64,000 bases of DNA, taken from NCBI RefSeq assembly GCF_016920785.2, contig NW_024609835.1:174774995-174838994 (forward strand). The letters run 5' to 3'. Source of the DNA: Ixodes scapularis (lineage: Eukaryota > Arthropoda > Arachnida > Ixodida > Ixodidae). A program made the position numbers and the translations under genes. Of the stretch, positions 58,885 through 64,000 are shown piece after piece. The notes below the pieces were generated by a model. The model was not told where the DNA came from. It was given only the letters and a program-made list of their open reading frames with translations, and made no database searches. Numbering within the stretch: the stretch's first letter is position 1; every line of letters begins with the position of its first letter.

Positions 58885-61800
58885 CTAAGAGCAAAAAATT
58901 CACAATAAGAATTAAACATAATGGGATAAAACAGTGCTCAAAGGTACAAAATGAAGCGACAAACCGGACAGGAGAGAGCGCTGACTCGCAACTAATATGT
59001 ATTTTTACAGATAGACAAGGAGAAAGACAACACACATTGATCCACACATTCACACGCACATCATCTACCGATGATATCTACGCATTACTGCATGTGCTGG
59101 ACCTTCAACGTCAGTTGCAGGAATTTTAGCTCCTTACTCGACAAAGCCACTGACGCTGAGCTAATGCAGTTTTTTCCAGCACTGTGGATGTAGAATGCCT
59201 CAAGCACATTATGTGTCAACTTTTCTTTGTGCCTTCCCAAAATCGTGGTGGTATTGAAAGACGGTTTGCACAGGCACTCTTTACAATGAACTGAAAGGTG
59301 CACTCCCACTGTGGCTCCGAGATAGTACCTGTGCTCACGGAGCCCATCGTTCAGAACGATAGGTTGTGTGAGCACAAGTACTACTGTATCTCGGAGCCAC
59401 CAGTGGAAGGGCACGTTTCAGTTCACTGTAAAGAGTGCCTGGGCGAATCATCCCGTGAGGTGCTTGAGGAATTCTACATCCACAGTGGCAGAAAAAACTG
59501 CATTAGCTCAGCATCAGTGGCTTTGTCGAGTAAGGAGCTAGAATGGACCTTTTTCCAGTAAGCTTCTGCGCATGCATACACTCCCGCTGTCGCCATTTTC
59601 ACAGGACACCGGGACGCGGTGCCCTGCTAAAATGGAGACAGCAACATTGTCAGCATCTATCTTCGTGCGTATTTAGTCTATTTTGAATCATGGTTTTTTT
59701 TAGTATCGGTAGTATGGAATATTGTCACGAATGAAGGTGACGAAAAGCCGAACAGTGAACTGAAAATAAAGATTTAATGGGCGAACTTGTGCCAACCAAA
59801 AATAAATAAAGAAAGAGCGTCGAGGTAGCAGAAAAGCGGGCGGCGGTTCGGCGGCACTACAGAGCGCTAGCGAAACTGGGACTGACTCGACAAGGTCGCG
59901 GGAGCCGCTTATCTACCCTGCGTCACTATCTCGAAAGTTCGGCAAAGAAGGTTCGAGCGTCGCGCGCTCGGGGCGAGGATGAACTGGCACTTTCGAGAAT
60001 AACAAAGCAGAACGAAAGTTACGTCTGCTGCGAGAATGACCGGGAATCTTCTAGAAGACCGTGACCGAGCGTTGCCTTCTCGGCTCTGCGGGTGGCATTA
60101 TCCCCCCTTTAAAAGTGCATCGCCCCGATGCAAAACGAAAGGAAAACGGAAATGGCTAAAACAATTACGGCGAAACAAAACAAACATGCAGTTTCACAAT
60201 CCTAACGCGCGTAGAACGGCTTGAGTCGAACTACGTGGACGACTTCGGGTCGTGGCTGGCGGCGTCCTGATGGGCGAGTTCCGTCGGGGAGCACCTCGTA
60301 GTTCAAGTCCCCAAGGCGGCGGATGACCTTGTAGGGTCCGAAGTAGCGTTTTAACAGTTTCTCGCTGAGGCCGCGGCGGCGAATGGGCGTCCACACCCAT
60401 ACCCTGTCTCCGGGCTGGAACTCCACGTCGCGGCGGCGGAGGTTGTAGCGGCCTGCGTCGACACGTTGCTGGTTCTTTATTCGAAGACGGGCTAGCTGTC
60501 GTACTTCTTCTGCTCGTTGGGTGACCAGCTGGGCGTCGTCGGTGCCGTCGTCCGTTGGATCGTGGGGCAGCATGGCGTCGAGCATCGTCGTCACCTTTCT
60601 GCCGTGCACCAGCTGAAAGGGTGTAACGCCGGTAGTTTCTTGAATCGCCGTGTTGTACGCAAACGTGACGTAGGGCAGCACTTCATCCCACGTCTTGTGT
60701 TCCACGTCCACGTACATAGAAATCATGTCGGCGATGGTCTTGTTTAGTCGCTCCGTCAGCCCATTGGTCTGCGGGTGGTATGCCGTGGTCCGGCGGTGGT
60801 CGGTGTGGCTCAGGCGGAGTATCTCTTGTGTCAGGTGCGCCATGAACGAGGATCCTCGGTCCGTAATCAGGACTTGGGGAGCGCCGTGTCGGAGGACGAT
60901 AGACTCCACGAAGAATTTGGCTACTTCCACGGCGGTCCCCGACGGGAGTGCTTTTGTCTCGGCGTACCTGGTGAGATAATCAGTTGCCACGATTATCCAC
61001 CGGTTTCCCTGCGCCGACGGTGGGAAAGGTCCGAGAAGATCCATTCCAACCTGCTGGAATGGTGCAATCGGGGGCGCGATCGGTTGCAGGAGACCTGCCG
61101 GCTTCGTCGGTGGTTTCTTGCGTCGTTGGCATTCGTGGCACGAACGGACGTAGAGGTGGACAGTCTTCGGAAGCTTGGGCCAGTAGTATTTTTCTCGGAT
61201 CCGTGCAAGGGTCCTACTGTAGCCAAGGTGACCAGATGTTGGGTCGTCGTGGCAGGCTTGGAAGATCTCTTCTCGAAGACTGGCAGGAATCACCAGCAGC
61301 CACGTCGAGTTGTTGTCCCTGAAGTTTTCTTTATAGAGGATACCTCTCCGGACGGTGAATCTTGGCAGGTCACGTGAGAAGGCTCGGGGAATCGTACCCC
61401 CTCGTCCCTCCAAGTGGTCGATCAATGCACGCAACTCAGGATCGTCCCGCTGGAGCGCTGTCATGCCGTGAATGCTCACCGCGCCAAGAAAGTGGTCGTC
61501 GTCGTCGTCGTCTTTGGCACATCCGGTAGCTGACTCGACAGGGGCTCTGGACAGGGAGTCGGCGTCGCTGTGTTTTCGGCCTGACTTGTAGACCACGGTT
61601 ACGTCGTACTCCTGCAGTCGTAGGCTCCATCGAGCGAGGCGTCCCGATGGGTCCTTCAGGCTCGCTAACCAACACAGCGAATGGTGGTCGGTGACCACCC
61701 GAAAAGGAGTTCCGTACAGGTATGGGCGGAATTTCGTGATGGCCCAGACGACGGCCAGACATTCCTTCTCGGTCGTTGAGTAATTGCGTTCCGCGTTCGA

Positions 61801-64000
61801 CAGCGTCCGGCTAGCGTATGCGATCACGCGCTCCGCACCGTCTTGTCGTTGGACCAGTACCGCTCCGAGTCCTGTATTACTGGCGTCCGTGTGGACCTCC
61901 GTTTCGGCTGATTGGTCGAAGTGGCCGAGGATCGGTGGTGACTGGAGCCGTCGCTTTAGTTCGTCGAATGCCTGTTGTCAGAAATGTCACGAATGAAGGT
62001 GACGAAAAGCCGAACAGTGAACTGAAAATAAAGATTTAATGGGCGAACTTGTGCCAACCAAAAATAAATAAAGAAAGAGCGTCGAGGTAGCAGAAAAGCG
62101 GGCGGCGGTTCGGCGGCACTACAGAGCGCTAGCGAAACTGGGACTGACTCGACAAGGTCGCGGGAGCCGCTTATCTACCCTGCGTCACTATCTCGAAAGT
62201 TCGGCAAAGAAGGTTCGAGCGTCGCGCGCTCGGGGCGAGGATGAACTGGCACTTTCGAGAATAACAAAGCAGAACGAAAGTTACGTCTGCTGCGAGAATG
62301 ACCGGGAATCTTCTAGAAGACCGTGACCGAGCGTTGCCTTCTCGGCTCTGCGGGTGGCAATATAAAGAGCACTGAAAACCGATACAACGGCACGACGCCA
62401 ATGTGTTTTGACCGGCGGAGGAATGTTGGGCTGCTCTTCTATTGTAGTTCGCAGACAACTCCCCAGACGGCGCTTGTTACTCGAAAAAGGTCCATTCCTG
62501 AGACTGACAATGAACGTCCAGCCTGTGCAGTAATGTGTAGATATCGGTAGAAGATCTGCGTGTGAACTTGTGGAACAATGCATGCTGTCTTTCTCCTTGT
62601 CTATCAGTAAAAATACATAGTTACGGGTCAGCACTCTGTCCTGTCCAGTTTGTCGCTTCCTTTTGTACCTTTTTGTGGTTTTATTAACCAGTACCAACTT
62701 GCCCAGCTGTCAACCTTACTACAATAAGAATACACACTTCATCTTACTGTAACAGCCCCTTGACATCTCTGGCCCATACAGTGTGCAAAATTCTGTGGTG
62801 CTCACATTTTCAATTTCCTTGCATGACCAGGAGATGTCAAAAGTGCCCCCCCTTCCCCCCCCCCCCTTTTTCTTTTTACTGTGAACAAGTTTATATTAAT
62901 GATCCATATGACTTTGCTGGATTGCGCTTGCCTATCTCTGCGTATGTATGCAAACGTGGCCACTGGTTGGCCACGTTTATGGAGGCACAGGATGGCCGAG
63001 TTAGCATTGCAGAAGCTGCATATGCTGCCCTTCTCTGGTGCTGTGCTTTTGCAAAACTTTCGCCGGATACTGAAAATGAAGCTTGCATTCTTACTGCGTG
63101 TACAGATATTGTTTCATCGAACGGCGATCAAGAACAAGATGTCAACCATTTCTATTTTTTATAGTAGCCTCCAGAGCGCTAGTCAATCATCTTATGCCTC
63201 CAAAAACATGGAAGACCGGTGGCCTCATTCGCGAAGCGGGAAAGCGTGATCCAGCAAGTTGCTGGCCAACAATTATTATATCAGGTTCTTCAATGTAACT
63301 CGACTTTCAAGACCAAGCTGAAGGGACTCGGCTTGGTCCAAAAGTATGTAAATTATATCTATGTGTGGATGGTAATGTTCATAACTTGTGTTTACACATA
63401 GTTTGTGAATACAGCATACCAAACTTGGTGTCTTCCATGACGGGAACAATGGTCCACTGTTTCCTTGCTCTGGAAAACTTCAGGGCGTGTTTGTCTTCGC
63501 CGTCTTCTGTGAGGCGCACCTTCCTGTCCGCATTGCAGTTGTAGTGGAGCGCTGCAATGTATGTCCTGAAAGATGCAGCAGAGCGTAACAAATTAGTAGT
63601 CCAGATGCCAGGCGAAGTGCAACACCCACCTTGCCAGCAGTCCATCATATCGGTAGCTAACAGACTTGGGGGCAAAATGAATCAGCACCCCATGGAACGC
63701 ATCCAGTCCGAACGTCTGCTCGTTCGAGGACAGCTTGGGAATGTCCCGCAGGAGATGCTTAGAGAGCACAACCGATTCCAACTTCTTGTAGGTTTCGGTG
63801 CCTAAAAGTAAGAGCAACTATAAGCGAACATTCTCTAAAACTTGCAACCCAGGAGCTCACCCTCCTCAATCCAGAGCCGATCACTGACATCCCCGTGCAA
63901 GCACGCTGGGTGCAGTGGGTTCGGGTGGTGGTGGACATTGCAGATGTGCCTGGTGAATGACGTCCATTTTGCCAGGATCAGGTCCCCCCGGCCGTTGCTG
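58706..64000 (-). CDS. multi-exon host gene (3' part), uncharacterised conserved family
   Basis: Four exons on the minus strand join without any frame conflict: 64000-63861 (5' cut by the window edge), 63801-63630, 63565-63420 and 58884-58706. Their introns have GTGAGC..TTTTAG, GTGGGT..TTTCAG and GTATGC..CTTAG borders and phases 1, 2 and 1, so the lengths agree with the phases. The protein has a His/Cys-rich block (HICNVHHHPNPLHPACLHG), then a core LSSNEQTFGLDAFHGVLIHF, APKSVS, RTYIAALHYN, and a C-terminal end THRSRF. I recall this order (LS..QT..LE.FHS..I.FAPK..GM..R...AALHYNEN, ending HKSRF) from a family of large uncharacterised proteins in arthropods and fishes, but I cannot name a function. 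The stop is at 58706-58708. The last intron holds an entire nest of mobile elements. Confidence 0.8.
58925..59352 (-). mobile_element. Penelope-like element, 3' end, left copy
   Basis: Reading minus from the centre at about 59353, the frame (59414-59085) encodes VHCKECLCKPSF, ILGRHKEKLT, VLEAFYIHSAGKNCISSASV and ALSSKELKFL. These blocks match the Cys-rich and C-terminal part of the GIY-YIG endonuclease region of Penelope-like retroelements of ticks as I remember them. A non-coding tail to about 58925 contains CTGTCCGGTTTGTCGCTTC. The copy is truncated at the centre, so RT and most of the endonuclease are missing. Confidence 0.65.
59353..59545 (+). mobile_element. Penelope-like element, 3' end, right copy (first part)
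   Basis: This is the mirror image of the left copy: the plus frame 59298-59561 encodes VHCKECLGESS, VLEEFYIHSGRKNCISSASV and ALSSKELEW. A ~35-bp piece (HKEKLT region) is absent compared with the left copy. It is broken at 59540-59545 by a TIR element; its non-coding tail resumes at 62498. Confidence 0.65.
59723..60097 (-). repeat. 3' LTR of the Gypsy derivative
   Basis: 375 bp; I found no difference from the 5' LTR in a base-by-base reading. Confidence 0.9.
60202..61977 (-). CDS. Gypsy pol: RNase H and integrase, intact frame
   Basis: The frame is open from the LTR junction (TGA at 61980-61978) to the stop at 60202; the first ATG is at 61827 (541 codons from there). Order: RNase H-type domain (QQAFDELKRRL, HTDASNTGLGAVL, YASRTLSNAERNYSTTEKE, VVTDHHSL, KHSDADSLSR), integrase zinc finger (HDDPTSGH ... 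CHEC), integrase core with its acidic residues in GMDLLGPF, ITDRGSSF and NGLTERLNK, and a GPY/F-type C-terminal module (LKRYFGPYKVIRRLGDLNYEV). The normal upstream gag, protease and RT are missing. All catalytic residues I can place are present, so the integrase could be functional if expressed from a spliced or internal start, but the missing PBS means the element cannot copy itself. Confidence 0.88.
   Translation of the reverse strand, partial: QQAFDELKRRLQSPPILGHFDQSAETEVHTDASNTGLGAVLVQRQDGAERVIAYASRTLSNAERNYSTTEKECLAVVWAITKFRPYLYGTPFRVVTDHHSLCWLASLKDPSGRLARWSLRLQEYDVTVVYKSGRKHSDADSLSRAPVESATGCAKDDDDDDHFLGAVSIHGMTALQRDDPELRALIDHLEGRGGTIPRAFSRDLPRFTVRRGILYKENFRDNNSTWLLVIPASLREEIFQACHDDPTSGHLGYSRTLARIREKYYWPKLPKTVHLYVRSCHECQRRKKPPTKPAGLLQPIAPPIAPFQQVGMDLLGPFPPSAQGNRWIIVATDYLTRYAETKALPSGTAVEVAKFFVESIVLRHGAPQVLITDRGSSFMAHLTQEILRLSHTDHRRTTAYHPQTNGLTERLNKTIADMISMYVDVEHKTWDEVLPYVTFAYNTAIQETTGVTPFQLVHGRKVTTMLDAMLPHDPTDDGTDDAQLVTQRAEEVRQLARLRIKNQQRVDAGRYNLRRRDVEFQPGDRVWVWTPIRRRGLSEKLLKRYFGPYKVIRRLGDLNYEVLPDGTRPSGRRQPRPEVVHVVRLKPFYAR
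61985..62359 (-). repeat. 5' LTR of the Gypsy derivative
   Basis: 375 bp, identical by eye to the 3' LTR. It ends on the minus strand at TTCGTGACA and is followed by TTTCTGACAACAGGC, which is already pol coding sequence. ATTAAA and TTTATT signals lie near its end. Confidence 0.9.
62498..62730 (+). mobile_element. Penelope-like element, right copy, tail after the nested insertion
   Basis: CCTGAGACTGACAATGAACG, TGCAGTAATG, AAAAATACATAGTTACGGGTC and CTGTCCAGTTTGTCGCTTC follow the same order as the left copy's tail read on the minus strand (59115-58935). The end ACCAACTTGCCCAGCTGTC also appears at 11957-11972. Confidence 0.65.
63420..63565 (-). CDS. exon 3 of the minus-strand gene
   Basis: Begins after GCATCTTTCAG and completes the Arg codon of exon 2 (LLA-R-TYIAALHYN). 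It has TEDGEDKHAL and ends DTKFG at a GTATGC donor. 146 nt; phases 2 in, 1 out. Confidence 0.8.
63566..63629 (-). other. 64-bp intron of the minus-strand gene
   Basis: GTGGGT donor and GCATCTTTCAG acceptor; phase 2. Removing it joins LLA-R-TYIAALHYN. Confidence 0.8.
63630..63801 (-). CDS. exon 2 of the minus-strand gene
   Basis: Begins after TTACTTTTAG and encodes TETYKKLESVV, then LLRDIPKLSSNEQTFG and FHGVLIHFAPKSVS. It ends GCAAG before a GTGGGT donor. 172 nt; phases 1 in, 2 out. Confidence 0.8.
63802..63860 (-). other. 59-bp intron of the minus-strand gene
   Basis: GTGAGC donor and TTACTTTTAG acceptor; phase 1. Very short but consistent with exon joining. Confidence 0.75.
63861..64000 (-). 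CDS. exon 1 in window (5' partial) of the minus-strand gene
   Basis: Reads from GDLILAKWTSFTRHICNVH to WIEEG and ends phase 1 at a GTGAGC donor (63860-63855). The upstream part lies right of the window. Confidence 0.75.

Larger units (their letters stand above)
59723..62359 (-). mobile_element. young Ty3/Gypsy deletion derivative (LTR-RH-IN-LTR)
   Basis: The two 375-bp LTRs start TGCCACCC and end TTCGTGACA on the minus strand, and are flanked by ATAT on both sides (59719-59722 and 62360-62363). Only 1.9 kb of interior remains. It begins within the RNase H region directly behind the 5' LTR; no PBS, gag, protease or RT is present. A purine tract AAAGGGGGG precedes the 3' LTR on the minus strand (about 60100-60115). 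Confidence 0.9.
59540..62497. mobile_element. TIR element inserted in the Penelope-like copy, itself split by a Gypsy derivative
   Basis: GAATGGACCTTTTTCCAGTAAG at the left and CTTGTTACTCGAAAAAGGTCC plus ATTC at the right are inverse ends. Removing the Gypsy insert (59723-62363) leaves about 320 bp without an ORF. The flanks join two parts of one Penelope-like copy, which supports insertion. Confidence 0.55.
58885..63419 (-). other. 4.5-kb intron filled with nested mobile elements
   Basis: This is the intron between exons 3 and 4. It contains Penelope-like 3' ends, a TIR element and a Gypsy derivative (see separate entries). The part 62731-63419 shows no gene or repeat I can name apart from a C13-type tract near 62848-62868. 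Confidence 0.7.

Noticed and set aside
59298..59561. A host gene with a Cys-rich domain
   Set aside because: The same peptide is encoded on the opposite strand at 59085-59414 as a mirror copy, and its wording fits Penelope-like endonuclease tails.

Overview
This is a repeat-dense animal genome window. The LINE, Penelope-like and Ty3/Gypsy relatives, spliceosomal introns, many foldback elements and long C/G homopolymers fit a chelicerate, most likely a hard (ixodid) tick. That assignment is inference from the repeat repertoire, since no rRNA or mitochondrial marker is present. I see no bacterial operon, phage or CRISPR array.

Layout. 1-905 is the 3' end of a zinc-knuckle LINE. 1745-3564 holds a dispersed repeat, a 213-bp foldback element and a complete 898-bp hAT-type element with an 8-bp target duplication. 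4022-8938 is a three-level nest: a GC-rich satellite-carrying repeat interrupted by a ~4-kb CR1/L2-like LINE, itself interrupted by a 381-bp hAT MITE. 9346-13838 is mostly unassigned, with a long symmetric AT microsatellite and a long-TIR element. 13955-16625 is a palindrome built from two ~1.2-kb foldback units in opposite orientation, flanked by short-hairpin satellites. 17560-23300 has a LINE RT scrap, MITEs, a second hAT-type element and a second copy of the satellite-carrying repeat. 24133-25913 is a disrupted ionotropic-receptor-like gene. 27946-29298 is a decayed MULE-transposase gene that still shows exon structure. 29754-47300 is MITE-rich and includes two further copies of the 381-bp hAT MITE, two TTAA-flanked elements, a THAP exon containing a G26 run and several foldbacks. 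49212-50721 is a foldback element with minisatellite ends. 53868-57425 is a degraded Ty3/Gypsy element with both LTRs, followed by a scrap of a second Gypsy.

The best host gene is on the minus strand at 58706-64000. Four exons join with matching phases and GT-AG introns, and the protein continues past the window edge. Its last intron (about 4.5 kb) contains two head-to-head Penelope-like 3' ends, a TIR element inside one of them, and inside that a very young Gypsy derivative with two 375-bp LTRs that are identical by eye, an ATAT target duplication and an intact RNase H-integrase ORF, but no PBS, gag, protease or RT.

Nothing here is an operon-like system; the biology is insertion history. 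The items most worth pursuing are the palindrome-of-palindromes (13955-16625), the intronic nest (58885-63419), the 2A-like motif before the coiled coil of the LINE ORF1 (4741-4773), the foldback elements with minisatellite ends, and the repeat family whose internal array differs between copies. All homology calls are from memory and by eye; no database search or alignment program was run.
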